A program made the translations under genes and the position numbers. A stretch of DNA of 64,000 nucleotides from Polaromonas jejuensis NBRC 106434 (GTDB taxonomy: Bacteria; Pseudomonadota; Gammaproteobacteria; Burkholderiales; Burkholderiaceae_C), in contig NZ_BCYO01000001.1 in NCBI RefSeq assembly GCF_001598235.1, positions 62,001-126,000 of the forward strand. Reading direction: 5' to 3'. Shown in pieces: positions 35,325-44,856 of this stretch. The stretch's first letter is position 1. The number at the start of each line of letters is the position of its first letter. The notes below the pieces were generated by a model. That model was not told where the DNA came from and did no database searches. It saw only the letters and a program-made list of their open reading frames with translations.

Positions 35325-37267
35325 GCTACCGCCTTCACAGGTGCAAATGTTTTCGTGTCCGCAATCTTCAGGGTCGCGCTCACGCTGCCGCTGCGCCCGT
35401 CTTCAAACTTCACCACGGTTTCAATGAACTGCTCGGTCTTGCCGCCGTACAAAGCGTCAATCAGCGGCTGGTATTTCTCGGCGATGAAACCGCGGCGCAC
35501 CTTGTTGGTCCGGGTCAGTTCGCCGTCATCGGCGTCCAGCTCCTTGTGCAGCACCAGGAAGCGGCTGATCTGCGAGCCGGCCAGCAAGGCATCGGCGCTC
35601 AGGTCGGCGTTGACCTTTTCGACGCACTCCTTGACGAGCTGGTAGACCTCGGGCTTTTGCGCCAGGTCGGTGTAGCCGGCATAAGGCAGGTTGCGCCTTT
35701 CGGCCCAATTGCCCACCGCGTCAAAGTCGATGTTGATGAAGACGCAGACTTTCTCGCGGCCATCGCCGTAGGCCACGACTTCCTTGATGTGCGGGAAGAA
35801 CTTGAGCTTGTTCTCGACATATTTGGGCGCAAACAGGGCGCCGTCGTTGGCGCCGCCCTTGATGCGGCCCACGTCCTTCACCCGGTCAATGATCTTGAGG
35901 TGGCCGCTGGCGTCCAGAAAGCCCGCGTCGCTGGTGTGGTACCAGCCGTCGGCGGTCAGCACTTCCGCGGTGGCGGCAGGGTTTTTGTAATATTCCTTGA
36001 GCAGTCCGGCGGACTTGACCAGGATTTCACCGTTGTCGGCGACCTTGATTTCCACCCCCCGACAGGGCACGCCCACGGTGTCGGCGCGCGCCTGGTTGTC
36101 GGGCTGCAGGCAGACAAATACGGCGGTTTCGGTGGAGCCGTAAAGCTGCTTGAGGTTGATGCCGATGGAGCGGTAAAACGTAAAGAGGTCCGGGCCAATG
36201 GCCTCGCCGGCGGTGTAGGCCACGCGCACGCGCGAAAAGCCCAGATTGTTGCGCAGCGGGCCATATACCAGCAGGTTGCCTACGCTGTACAGCAGGGCCT
36301 GCAGGGCGCCCACCGGCTTGCCGTCCATGCGGGCTGGCCCCACGCGCTTGGCCACCGCCATGAAATAGTTGAACATGCCGCGCTTGACGCGCCCGGCGTC
36401 CTCCATGCGGATCATCACGCTGGTCAGCAGGCCTTCAAAGATGCGCGGCGGCGCAAAGTAATAGGTCGGGCCGACCTCCTTGAGGTCAATCGTCACCGTG
36501 CTGGCGCTTTCGGGGCAGTTCACCACGTAGCCGCAGCACAGCCACTGCGCGTAGCTGAAGATGTTCTGGCCTATCCAGGCCGGCGGGAGGTAGGCCAGCA
36601 CTTCTTCGTTGGCCGTGAGCTGGTCAAAGTCGGCACCGGCTTGCGCACGGTCCAGCAGGGTCGCATGCGTGTGCACCACGCCCTTGGGGTTGCCGGTGGT
36701 GCCGGAGGTGAAAAACATCGCGGCCACGTCGTCGGGGCTGGCCTTGTCGACCTCCGCCTTGAACAGGGCGGGCTGGCTTGCTGCCAAGGCCTGGCCGGCT
36801 TCGAGCAGCCGGTCCAGCGACATCAGGCCGGGTTCGTCGTAGTTGCGAAGGCCGCGCGGGTCGTCAAAAATGATGTGAGCCAGGTCCGGGCAGCGATCGC
36901 GGATTTCCAGCAGCTTGTCGACCTGCTCCTGGTCTTCCACCATGGCAAAGCGCACGTCGGCATTGGTGATGGGAAACACGCATTCGGCGCCCACGGCATC
37001 CTGGTACAGCGGAATCGGAATGGCGCCCAGCGACTGCGCGGCCAGCATGGTGGCATAAAGGCGCGGGCGGTTGGCGCCTATCACCGCCATGTGCTCGCCA
37101 CGCTGCAGGCCGGCCTGGTGCAGGCCGCAGGCAATGTGCTCGACCAGCGTGGCCATGCCGGCCCAGCTGTGCGCCTGCCAGATGCCGTATTCTTTCTCGC
37201 GCATGGCCGCGGCGTCCGGGCGCTCGGCCGCATGTTTGAGCAGCAATCGGGGGAAAGTGGTCTGCAT
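35321..37267 (-). CDS. AMP-binding long-chain-type acyl-CoA ligase
   Basis: A 648-residue ANL ligase with P-loop FTSGTTGNPKG and the long-chain synthetase segment YGSTETAVFVC, LSxA-type C-terminus with TRTNKVRRGFIAEKY. The start MQTTFPRLLLKHAAERPDA at 37267 matches family starts. First gene of the transporter operon, divergent from the Crp/Fnr regulator. It presumably traps the imported acid as CoA ester. Confidence 0.88.
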   Translation of the reverse strand: MQTTFPRLLLKHAAERPDAAAMREKEYGIWQAHSWAGMATLVEHIACGLHQAGLQRGEHMAVIGANRPRLYATMLAAQSLGAIPIPLYQDAVGAECVFPITNADVRFAMVEDQEQVDKLLEIRDRCPDLAHIIFDDPRGLRNYDEPGLMSLDRLLEAGQALAASQPALFKAEVDKASPDDVAAMFFTSGTTGNPKGVVHTHATLLDRAQAGADFDQLTANEEVLAYLPPAWIGQNIFSYAQWLCCGYVVNCPESASTVTIDLKEVGPTYYFAPPRIFEGLLTSVMIRMEDAGRVKRGMFNYFMAVAKRVGPARMDGKPVGALQALLYSVGNLLVYGPLRNNLGFSRVRVAYTAGEAIGPDLFTFYRSIGINLKQLYGSTETAVFVCLQPDNQARADTVGVPCRGVEIKVADNGEILVKSAGLLKEYYKNPAATAEVLTADGWYHTSDAGFLDASGHLKIIDRVKDVGRIKGGANDGALFAPKYVENKLKFFPHIKEVVAYGDGREKVCVFINIDFDAVGNWAERRNLPYAGYTDLAQKPEVYQLVKECVEKVNADLSADALLAGSQISRFLVLHKELDADDGELTRTNKVRRGFIAEKYQPLIDALYGGKTEQFIETVVKFEDGRSGSVSATLKIADTKTFAPVKAVA

Positions 37268-37357
37268 TCCGCGTCCTTGTCTCGAGTTTTGGTGCGGCCT
37301 TCTTTCAGAAAAAGCCGCTGGTATGCGCCGCATGGTAAGACCGCATTTGACGTTATC

Positions 37358-37375
37358 TTGTCATTGCAACGACAA
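37358..37375. promoter_or_regulatory. palindrome in the divergent ligase / Crp-Fnr promoter
   Basis: TTGTCATTGCAACGACAA is symmetric at 16 of 18 positions and lies in the 194-bp gap between the ligase/Liv operon and the Crp/Fnr-type regulator. It is a good candidate for that regulator's site. Confidence 0.55.
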
Positions 37376-37461
37376 TTTCGGGGTAAGTCCTACTGGGGTG
37401 TGCCCGGAGTTGGACCTGTTTATCGGATAGGGCGCCCTTTCTTCCATTCCTTTGAGACCCC

Positions 37462-38187
37462 ATGTCCACTGACCTGACCCTCCACCAGCGCCGCCGAAAG
37501 CCCACGCCTGATGAGCTGCAAGGCATTCCGTGGCTGCGCCTGCTGCGCCCCGATGAGCGCGCATTTGCGGTGGCTGAGTTGCTGGTGGGCGATGCCGCGC
37601 CCGGCGACTATGTCTGCCGTGTCGGCAAACCGGTGACCTACTGGTTCGGCGTGATCGAGGGGCTGCTCAAGATGAGTTCCGACAATGCCCAGGGCATGAC
37701 CATGACCTTCGCCGGCCTGCCGCCTGGCGGCTGGTTTGGCGAAGGCACGACGCTCAAGCGCGAGCCCTACCGCTACAACATCCAGGCGCTGCGCAAAAGC
37801 GTGGTGGCCGGTTTGCCGGTCGACAGCTTTCACTGGCTGCTGGATCACTCGATCGGCTTTAACCGCTTTGTGATGAACCAGCTCAATGAGCGCCTGGGGC
37901 AGTTTATTTCCGCGCGCGAGATTGACCGCATGAACGATCCGGATCTGCGCGTAGCGCGCAGCCTGGCCGCGCTGTTCAATCCGGTGCTGTACCCGGGCGT
38001 GGGCGATGTGTTGCGCATCACCCAGCAGGAACTCGCCTATCTGGTGGGGCTGTCACGCCAGCGTGTCAATGAGGCGCTGGCTTCACTGGAGGCGCAGGGC
38101 ATGATACGGGTGGAATACGGCGGGCTGCGCGTGCTTGTGCCCGAGGCCTTGCGCTCGCAGGTATTTGCCAGGGGGCCACAGCCCTGA
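37462..38187 (+). CDS. Crp/Fnr-family transcriptional regulator
   Basis: A 241-residue regulator: cyclic-nucleotide-binding-type barrel at about 25-145 and HTH at about 185-220 (RITQQELAYLVGLSRQRVNEAL). No Fnr-type Cys cluster is present, so it does not sense oxygen via iron-sulfur. Divergent from the ligase/Liv operon, hence the likely controller; an acyl-CoA or nucleotide ligand is possible. Confidence 0.88.
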   Translation: MSTDLTLHQRRRKPTPDELQGIPWLRLLRPDERAFAVAELLVGDAAPGDYVCRVGKPVTYWFGVIEGLLKMSSDNAQGMTMTFAGLPPGGWFGEGTTLKREPYRYNIQALRKSVVAGLPVDSFHWLLDHSIGFNRFVMNQLNERLGQFISAREIDRMNDPDLRVARSLAALFNPVLYPGVGDVLRITQQELAYLVGLSRQRVNEALASLEAQGMIRVEYGGLRVLVPEALRSQVFARGPQP

Positions 38188-38200
38188 CAGCCCCTGGTTG

Positions 38201-38337
38201 TTAAAGCGGCAGTGTGAGCTGCAGCCCTGGCGACCAGGCGCGGCCGGGCGCAGGCTAGTAATTCTGGCTTTGCGCCCGGCCGCGCCCGAAAGCCAGTCCC
38301 CCGCAACAAGCGCCAGCAGCAGTCGGGCTGATTTCAT
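38201..38337 (-). pseudogene. outer-membrane protein remnant (start and end joined)
   Basis: A very good ribosome site (GAGGAGG) and ATG at 38337 start a signal-like MKSARLLLALVAG. In another frame the far end reads WSPGLQLTLPL and TAA, typical of a beta-barrel C-terminus. Only about 45 codons separate the two, so the middle is missing. A 15-bp inverted repeat occupies the junction. Confidence 0.4.
38238..38285. repeat. 15-bp perfect inverted repeat
   Basis: GCGCGGCCGGGCGCA and TGCGCCCGGCCGCGC flank 18 bp, between the Crp/Fnr gene and rluF. May act as a bidirectional transcription barrier, or mark the deletion that made the remnant described here. Confidence 0.75.
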
Positions 38338-38529
38338 GAGTCCTCCTCTGTCAATGGACAGTTATCAGGGAACGCCGGATTTTCATGAGGCGCACCGGCG
38401 GCGAAAAAGCAAGGGGCCGGCGCCCCGAAAACGGGTCATTGGAGGGCAAATGCCGGCCGCCAGGATCACCGACAATCAAGGCTGGCACCACGCCGTCTCA
38501 CAACGCTACACACTGGAATCTGAATCGGC

Positions 38530-39360
38530 ATGACTTCTCCGTCGTCCCCTCCCCGTTACAAGGCCACGCCTTCGCAGGCAGCTGCCGCGCCCGCCGGCCA
38601 ACCTGCCGCCACCATCCGCCTGAACAAACGCATGGCGGAACTCGGGCTGTGTTCGCGCCGCGAAGCCGACGACTGGATCGCCCGTGGCTGGGTGCGCGTG
38701 AATGGCGCCCCGGCCGTGATGGGTCAGCCCGTGGCGGCCGATGCGCGCATCGAGGTGGACCGCCAGGCCGAGCAGCAGCAGCGCCAGCAGGTCACCATTC
38801 TGATCAACAAGCCGGTCGGCTACGTCAGCGGCCAGGCCGAAGACGGGCATGAACCCGCCGTGGCGCTGGTGCAGCCGCAAAACCGTTGGCGCGAATGCAA
38901 CAGCCGCATGCGCTGGGGCCATGAGCAGCTGCGCGGCCTGGCGCCGGCCGGCCGCCTCGACATCGACTCCATTGGCTTGCTGGTGCTGACGCAGGACGGC
39001 CGCGTGGCGCGGCAACTGATAGGCGAAGACTCCGAAATTGAAAAAGAGTACCTGGTGCGCGTCAGCTATGGCCCGGAAACCGTGAATGTGCAGGCCATTT
39101 TCCCGCGCGAAAAACTGGCCCTGCTGCGCCACGGCCTGAGCCTGGACGGGCAGGCGCTGCGGCCCGCGCAGGTGGACTGGCAAAACCCTGAGCAACTGCG
39201 CTTTGTGCTGAAAGAAGGCAAAAAACGCCAGATCCGCCGCATGTGCGAGCAGGTGGGCCTGTTTGTGACCGGGCTCAAGCGTGTGCGGATCGGCCGCGTC
39301 AACCTCGGCCACCTGCCGGTTGGCCAGTGGCGCTACCTGGCGCCGCACGAGCGGTTTTAA
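38530..39360 (+). CDS. rluF: RluF/RsuA-family rRNA pseudouridine synthase
   Basis: A 276-residue protein: S4 RNA-binding domain at about 28-80 ([20 protein letters not shown]), catalytic loop [18 protein letters not shown] with the nucleophile Asp near residue 141, and a C-terminal [14 protein letters not shown] block. Best fit is RluF (23S rRNA U2604), less likely another RsuA/RluB/E member. Acts on ribosomal RNA in the cytoplasm. Confidence 0.82.
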   Translation: MTSPSSPPRYKATPSQAAAAPAGQPAATIRLNKRMAELGLCSRREADDWIARGWVRVNGAPAVMGQPVAADARIEVDRQAEQQQRQQVTILINKPVGYVSGQAEDGHEPAVALVQPQNRWRECNSRMRWGHEQLRGLAPAGRLDIDSIGLLVLTQDGRVARQLIGEDSEIEKEYLVRVSYGPETVNVQAIFPREKLALLRHGLSLDGQALRPAQVDWQNPEQLRFVLKEGKKRQIRRMCEQVGLFVTGLKRVRIGRVNLGHLPVGQWRYLAPHERF

Positions 39361-39450
39361 CGCCCGCAAGCGACAGCGCTGGCTATTTAATTCCCGTCAC
39401 AGTTTCTGAACGTCTGAAATGGCGCTGGATTCAAGCCATTCAGAGCGGCG

Positions 39451-39822
39451 TCACCATGAAATGGTCAGCTCAATGGGGTCCGCAGAGTTCATGGGCTGAC
39501 CCGCCATCACGGCAAGATGGCTGTGATCAGGCTTACCAGCCACGCCATTCACCATGCGCTGGTATTGCCCGGTTTTGCCGGCAAAAGCGCTGGCAATCGC
39601 CTGCACGTCCACCGTCGCCGGGCAGCTGATGCTCAGCGTGCCGGCCTGCCCTTCGGCTTGCCTGCGGTGGGTGCACCGGTGATCGGCCGTGGCTGCTTCG
39701 CTGAAAGTGCGCAGCACAATGGTGACGCCAAAAGAGCCCGAAGTGCTTTCCGCGTGGGCCAGTCCGCCAACCCCCAGCAACTGGGCGAGAAGAATGACCA
39801 TGGCGGTTTTGAAGGCTTGCAT
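39451..39822 (-). CDS. secreted protein related to the pilus-cluster protein at 44857
   Basis: A 123-residue exported protein (signal peptide MQAFKTAMVILLAQLLGVGG to HAES). The mature start GSFGVTIVLRTFSEAA resembles GQFSVQITLNSAGTSN of the protein at 44857-45402; both then have a Cys pair and end in a short beta strand. It is therefore likely an outlying member of the Csu-like cluster. Exact role unknown. Confidence 0.6.
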   Translation of the reverse strand: MQAFKTAMVILLAQLLGVGGLAHAESTSGSFGVTIVLRTFSEAATADHRCTHRRQAEGQAGTLSISCPATVDVQAIASAFAGKTGQYQRMVNGVAGKPDHSHLAVMAGQPMNSADPIELTISW

Positions 39823-40472
39823 GGCGCTGGCTCCTTGTGGTCATCACTACATGAAAAAAATGGTAGTTAAATTGATAAGGCAGTGCAATATCAAATAAGT
39901 ATGTGTTTTGTTCTTTTGTTGAGATTTAGTAATGAATCAGGGTTAATTTAAGAAGTAAATTATTTTTGATTGATAAAAATGAAAGACGTGGCGTGCTTCT
40001 ATCCGCCTGGAAGGCAATTCGGCCCGTCTTGGGTGCTTGGCGGGCGCGGGTGCGATCCAGCACGGGGCTGCCGGGGCCGCTCTCTTTTCTGTTACGCCGT
40101 GTGGTAAATCGGGCGCGTGTTTGGGCCTGCGGGCGCTTGTTGACGATTTACTGAGGTCCGCGCCGGATGCGCGTCAAGGTTTGCCGCGTCGCTTGCCCGC
40201 AGGAGCCGCGGCACCTTGGTTACCCCACCCATTGCAGCGCCTGCCAACAAAGGCAGGCGGCCACTGGCGGCCGGGATGGTCAATCAGAAATCGTTGCGGA
40301 GGGCGCCTGGCTTGGCTGGAACGCGTCAAGCTTCAGCATGATCTTCCACATGGGCGGGTGATGACGTCTGAGATCCAGCCGACCGCCTGAGGCATGAACC
40401 ATATGGAGTTGCTCAGTCGTCAGAGGTGGCGCAGCAACTGGCGCGGCTGACGACATGGAAGGTGCTGCCGGT
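39823..40472. other. 650 bp without a supported gene
   Basis: The part near 39830-40000 is AT-rich and probably the promoter of the minus-strand gene before it. The rest is GC-rich, with an 8-bp hairpin CGCCTGCC / GGCAGGCG at 40238-40259. No recognisable protein. Confidence 0.4.
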
Positions 40473-41378
40473 TTAGTAGGTGACGGTGAGCGTTACCCCA
40501 GTCTTGGTCGCGGTGCAGGTGCCTGTCGCGCAAGTGCCGGCCTGCCCGGCCGCAATGGTGCCCGTGACCGTGTAGGGCTGGGCCAGACCGGAGCCGACAA
40601 TGGCGGGTGGGCCGCCTGATGGGGACAAGGCCAATGTGTAGTTCAAGCCCAGCAGCGTGCCGGAGGTCAGCGAGAGTGCCAGTGTGTAGGTGGTGTTGCG
40701 CGTGCAGTCCACCGTGAAATTCATGGTCGCGGTCTGGTTTGTTGGCGCAAACGAGGTGTAGGCCAGCGTCAGTGTTGATGGCGAAATAGCCCCGGGTGCC
40801 GTGTTGCCGCTGGCGACCTGGCCCACGAAACACGCGGCGGTAATGCTGACGGTGGGCGCGAAGATCGCCGTTGCGACATTGGCGCCGGCTGTAGTCAGCT
40901 GCAGGTTTGCGGTAAATATTTCATCGTAAATGCCCGCCGTTTTACTGCTTTGCCCCGCCGCCACGAGAAAGTCATAGGTCAGCGGCGCGCTCGCACTCAG
41001 TGCCCCGCCGAAAGACAGCGTCCCGTTCGCGCGCCCGCTTCCGACGGTGGTCCAGTTGTTCCCGTCGCTGTTCCGGAGGACGCTGACATTGAGCCGGTCG
41101 GGGCTGGTCGCTCCGCCGCCGTGGCGAAAGACGCGCAAGGCCCCGGCTGAGCCACGGTTAACACCTACCCAGTAAGTCTGCGTGTTCGGGTCGGTCGACA
41201 AGCGCGTGCAGTTCACTGTGATCGTGCCGCTGGCAGTCGCATCGGAGCCCTGGCCGTTGACGTAGTTGAGGTTGACCGATGTTGCCGTGAGCGTGCAGGT
41301 GATGGCTGCGTTGGCCTGCAGCGCCCAACTGCACAGCAAGGCGGCTGCCACAAGGCGTAATGCGTAAGAAACAGTCAT
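40473..41378 (-). CDS. spore coat U (SCPU) domain protein, CsuE-like tip subunit
   Basis: A 301-residue exported protein with two SCPU domains (about 25-165 and 175-300), each with a conserved Cys pair and ending in a beta strand (GVTLTVTY). Signal peptide to ANAA (residue 25). In Csu pili the two-domain CsuE is the tip adhesin, and it is the last gene of the cluster, as here. Start MTVSYALRLV taken for its signal peptide. Confidence 0.82.
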   Translation of the reverse strand: MTVSYALRLVAAALLCSWALQANAAITCTLTATSVNLNYVNGQGSDATASGTITVNCTRLSTDPNTQTYWVGVNRGSAGALRVFRHGGGATSPDRLNVSVLRNSDGNNWTTVGSGRANGTLSFGGALSASAPLTYDFLVAAGQSSKTAGIYDEIFTANLQLTTAGANVATAIFAPTVSITAACFVGQVASGNTAPGAISPSTLTLAYTSFAPTNQTATMNFTVDCTRNTTYTLALSLTSGTLLGLNYTLALSPSGGPPAIVGSGLAQPYTVTGTIAAGQAGTCATGTCTATKTGVTLTVTY

Positions 41379-41544
41379 CGGGTTACTCCGTTGCATCGCA
41401 CAGGCCGCGCATGTGTGATGGCTTTTAGATGATGGCGGTAACGTCTTGTAACGGTATCGTGAACGCTGCGATTTTTCAATCCCTGCAAGTGGCTCAGCGC
41501 CCGCCAACTCGTGACAAAAGCCTCAACGTGCCGCGCCCTATAGA

Positions 41545-41706
41545 TCAAGAGGCGGCTCCAATCGGATCATGGACTGATTTTGGCCGCACTGGGTGGCGCA
41601 GATGCCGTTGAGCGTGAAGTTTGGCGGAAAACCCGTGTCCGTCTGGCGCGGTACACAAGTGAAGGAATACCGCTGCGGCAAGACGCCATGGCTTCATAGG
41701 GATCAT
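41545..41706 (-). CDS. small ORF coupled to the usher, possibly frameshifted
   Basis: Its ATG overlaps the usher stop (ATGA) and it opens with a signal-like MIPMKPWRLAAAVFLHLC. After that the frame gives a His/Arg-rich text. A second frame over the same DNA reads RYSFTCVPRQTDTGFPPNF and ends ICATQCGQNQSM..., which looks more protein-like. Either a frameshift broke a small secreted Cys protein, or the second frame is chance. Confidence 0.35.
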   Translation of the reverse strand: MIPMKPWRLAAAVFLHLCTAPDGHGFSAKLHAQRHLRHPVRPKSVHDPIGAAS

Positions 41707-44105
41707 TGCTTGACCCCTTGGCAGCGGACCGGGCCCACCCGCGTGATGTCTTCCAGGTTCCCGGGTGGCAGTTCCACGTTGAACATGCAGCTTGCCCCGT
41801 TCCACTTCAGGCGCAGGCGGTTCACGGTTTGCAGGCCCGTAACGAAAGCCTCGCCACGCCGGGCGACGAAAAACTCTTTCTTGTCGCCTACCAGTTCGAT
41901 TTCTGCGCCGGCGGGCGCGGGCTCGCCGTCATCGAACACAATGCGGATCAGGGCGCCACGGCCCGAGCGAACCGGGAAGGTGATCTTGACCGCGCTACGC
42001 TGGGCCGGAACGGCTTCCTGTTCAATTGAATCGAGCTCGGCGCTGATGGGCAGCTCGGTCGGGTCCAGCCGCACGCTGTTGCGCTGGAACGGCAGCAAAC
42101 GCGGCAGCAGGGCCACGCCGTCGGCGTTGGTGCGGGTCAGCGTGCTGCCCTGGAAGCCCACGCCTACATTGGCATAACCCGGCACCTCCACAATCGCGAA
42201 GCTGTCCTGCACCCGGCGTGTGGCAAATACCTGCCCTTCGGCCGCCACCAGGCCACCAATCAAACCCAGCCGCACATTCTGCTGGCTTTTTGTATCGCTG
42301 ACGTCTGCGGAGAAAAGTCCTTTGGTGCCCTGGTAATAAGCGCCACCCTCTGCGTAGGCACTTTCCGCGCGTGAGCCCAGCGCCGTTCGCCAGCCCCAGC
42401 CGGTTTCCGCGCTCAGGGCTCGGCTGGCGTTCACGTAACTCTCGGTAGTGCCACTTCGGGTGGTTACTCCCGAAGCCACCGTGATGCGGTTTTCCAGGGG
42501 CACGATCAAAAACGCGCCTATGGATGTGCCGGAGGTCGTACCGCTGAGCCTGGTAGCGCTCAGGGTCAGGGCGCTGCGGACACCCAGACGCACGGTGTAG
42601 CTCAGGTTCAGGGTGTTGAGTCGGCCGGTGTCGTAGTTGTCAAAACTGGCATGGCTCAGGTTGAATGCCCCAAAATCGTCGCTGCTGTAACTGTAGCTGG
42701 CTGTGGTTTGCAGGCGCGGCAGGGGCGATTGGGTGTCGATGCCGAGTTGCCGGTAGCCGCGCGACGCGCCTTGGGCGCTGAACGAAACGCCATGGCGCAT
42801 GCCGCTGCGCTCGACCCCGACCAGCCAGTTGCCGCCGCTGCCACCGGTGTCGCTATGGCTCACTGACAGCGCGGTTTGCCCCAGCATCTGTAAGGGCAGC
42901 CCGTAGCTGGCCCCCAGTCCTCCACGTTTCAGGGTCTTTGACCATTCGCCGTTGACCTCGGCGGTCAGGCTTTGGCTCAGGCCCTTGCGCCAGAGGCCTG
43001 AGACAAACCGGGGGCCGTAGTTGGCGTTGTCAGTGCCCAGGTTGTTGCGTATGGCTCCCAGTTCAAAGCTCCAGTCGTTCAGATTGGCTTCCAGCAGATT
43101 GGCGTTGCTGAAAAACGGCTGGGTGATGATGGTCTCGCGGCCCAGGATGTCGCGCACCACCACCCGGGCTTCGCCGGACCCGGTCAATGCCGGAAAGTTG
43201 TCAATGCTGAAGGGCCCAGAGGGCACCTTGGAGGTTTGCCGCAGCGCGTCATTGACATACAGCTCCACCGTGCTGGGCGCGGCAGACAAGCCAGTCACCG
43301 TGGGAATCGGCCGGGTGATGAAGCCAGGCTGCAGGGAAAAGTTCTTGGCGAACTGCACCCCGCCGAAGTAAACCGAGCGCCCCGAGATGCCGGTGCGTGT
43401 GGTGCTGTCCCCCAGGCGCAGCGTGCTGGTAGTGTCCAGAAAATTCCGGGTGTAGGTGGTTTCAAGCCGCCGCCAGGAGGCGCTGAGGCTGGGGTCCTGG
43501 CTGATCAGGTTGCGGCCCACATAGCTGCTGGTCAGCAAACCCCATTGCCCCGACAAGCCCAACTCGGTCAGCGCGCCCAGGTCCCGGGCATCCGCCACGC
43601 CGCCGGGGTTGCGGCTGCGGCTGATGGTGTAGTTCAGGTCGTAGTTGGCAAATGCCGCCGGAATCGTGGGCGACAGCGGGGGACGCAAGGTGGCTTCCTG
43701 TGTCAGGCGCACCGCGTTGAAGGCCGACGGAGAAAACACCAGGTCCACCGACTGGTTGGCAAAATTGAGCCTGGCCTCAAATCCGGGAATGGCCGACAGC
43801 GGGTACCACGGCTGCCCCTGAAACTGGATGTCCTGCGCACTGGGCTGGTGGTTCAGGCGCCACTCTTCAAAAGCGTCGGCTGGCGCATACAAAACGCCGT
43901 TGCGCTCCAGCAGGGTCCAGACGCCACCCTTGGTGCTGTTGATGAACACATCCAGCGGCAGCAGGCGGTCATTCGCCCCGCGGGCCGGGGCCGGCGGGCT
44001 AGAGGCAGGCGCGGTCTGGGCTTGTGCCACCGTACCGCAGCCCAAGCCTGCAATGGCAAGGGCCAGGAGATGCTTTTGTAGCGTCCATCCACACCTCCGC
44101 GTCAT
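41703..44105 (-). CDS. fimbrial outer-membrane usher (CsuD/FimD-like)
   Basis: An 800-residue usher. Signal peptide to about VAQAQT; N-terminal domain with LPLDVFINSTKGGVWTLL; plug/barrel region with FGGVQFAKNFSLQPGF; C-terminal domain ending KWNGASCMFNVELP with a Cys pair. It forms the pore through which SCPU subunits are assembled. Shorter N-terminus than FimD, as in gamma-type/archaic Csu ushers. Confidence 0.9.
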   Translation of the reverse strand: MTRRCGWTLQKHLLALAIAGLGCGTVAQAQTAPASSPPAPARGANDRLLPLDVFINSTKGGVWTLLERNGVLYAPADAFEEWRLNHQPSAQDIQFQGQPWYPLSAIPGFEARLNFANQSVDLVFSPSAFNAVRLTQEATLRPPLSPTIPAAFANYDLNYTISRSRNPGGVADARDLGALTELGLSGQWGLLTSSYVGRNLISQDPSLSASWRRLETTYTRNFLDTTSTLRLGDSTTRTGISGRSVYFGGVQFAKNFSLQPGFITRPIPTVTGLSAAPSTVELYVNDALRQTSKVPSGPFSIDNFPALTGSGEARVVVRDILGRETIITQPFFSNANLLEANLNDWSFELGAIRNNLGTDNANYGPRFVSGLWRKGLSQSLTAEVNGEWSKTLKRGGLGASYGLPLQMLGQTALSVSHSDTGGSGGNWLVGVERSGMRHGVSFSAQGASRGYRQLGIDTQSPLPRLQTTASYSYSSDDFGAFNLSHASFDNYDTGRLNTLNLSYTVRLGVRSALTLSATRLSGTTSGTSIGAFLIVPLENRITVASGVTTRSGTTESYVNASRALSAETGWGWRTALGSRAESAYAEGGAYYQGTKGLFSADVSDTKSQQNVRLGLIGGLVAAEGQVFATRRVQDSFAIVEVPGYANVGVGFQGSTLTRTNADGVALLPRLLPFQRNSVRLDPTELPISAELDSIEQEAVPAQRSAVKITFPVRSGRGALIRIVFDDGEPAPAGAEIELVGDKKEFFVARRGEAFVTGLQTVNRLRLKWNGASCMFNVELPPGNLEDITRVGPVRCQGVKQ

Positions 44106-44122
44106 AAGTCGCTAGTGCCAGT

Positions 44123-44854
44123 TCAAGGCAGGGTGATGCTGGTGGTCAGGCTTTGTCCGTCGTCAAAGGTCACAACCAGTTGCGCGTCACCGGCCGCGAC
44201 GGCTTTCTCGCCCATGAGGCTGACGGTTTTGCTGGCGCCCGGCAGGATGTAGCTGCCGCCCTCAAAGCGGGCCAGCGGCTGCTTGTCACGCAAAAGGGAC
44301 GCTTCACGAATCTGGGCGTAGGCCGTGCCGGTGTTGCTGCACTGCAGATTGACGGTCTTGGTATCTGCCCGCTGGGCGGCGCAGTTCATTTCGCGTTTGG
44401 CTGCCGGGGGGGTGATAAAAACCGGCATGCTCAGGGCCAGGGCAATCGGCACCTGGATGCCCGAGGCCGGCTGGGCTTCCGGCACTTCGCGAATGATCAT
44501 GCGGTAGGTCAGCTGACGGCTGGCATCGGCCGGCTTGAGCAGCGCCAGCCGCACCACCTGGCGCGCCTTGGGCGCGAGTTTGATGATGGGGGGAGCCAGA
44601 ATCAGGTCTTCGGTCAGCACCAGTTCATCGGTCCCGTCCGGCTTTTGGTTCCAGGTGTTGATGTCGGCTTGCAACACCACTTCGGTCTCGGCTTCGTTGG
44701 TCAGCGTCACGGCAATCGCGCGGTCGCGTGGCGACATGTACAGCCGCACGGGCGTCACGGAAAAAACACCGGCTGTAGTTATTTGCCAGGGCGCCAGGAG
44801 TCCCAGCAGAAGGACGCAGGTGACGAGGTGGCGGTGGCGCTGTGGAGTGTTCAT
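44123..44854 (-). CDS. periplasmic pilus chaperone (CsuC-like)
   Basis: A 243-residue Ig-fold chaperone with signal peptide to about residue 28 (ITTAG). VFSVTPVRLYMSPRDRAIAV is the G1-type start strand, and LAPKARQVVRLALLKP the subunit-binding F1-G1 region. It is 17 bp upstream of the usher. Archaic chaperones have the long, Pro-poor hydrophobic motif seen here. Confidence 0.87.
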   Translation of the reverse strand: MNTPQRHRHLVTCVLLLGLLAPWQITTAGVFSVTPVRLYMSPRDRAIAVTLTNEAETEVVLQADINTWNQKPDGTDELVLTEDLILAPPIIKLAPKARQVVRLALLKPADASRQLTYRMIIREVPEAQPASGIQVPIALALSMPVFITPPAAKREMNCAAQRADTKTVNLQCSNTGTAYAQIREASLLRDKQPLARFEGGSYILPGASKTVSLMGEKAVAAGDAQLVVTFDDGQSLTTSITLP

Positions 44855-44856
44855 CC

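Noticed and set aside
40037-40390. 117-codon plus-strand frame in the gap before the SCPU tip gene
   Set aside because: Pro/Arg/Ala-rich composition without motif or ribosome site; not supported as a gene.
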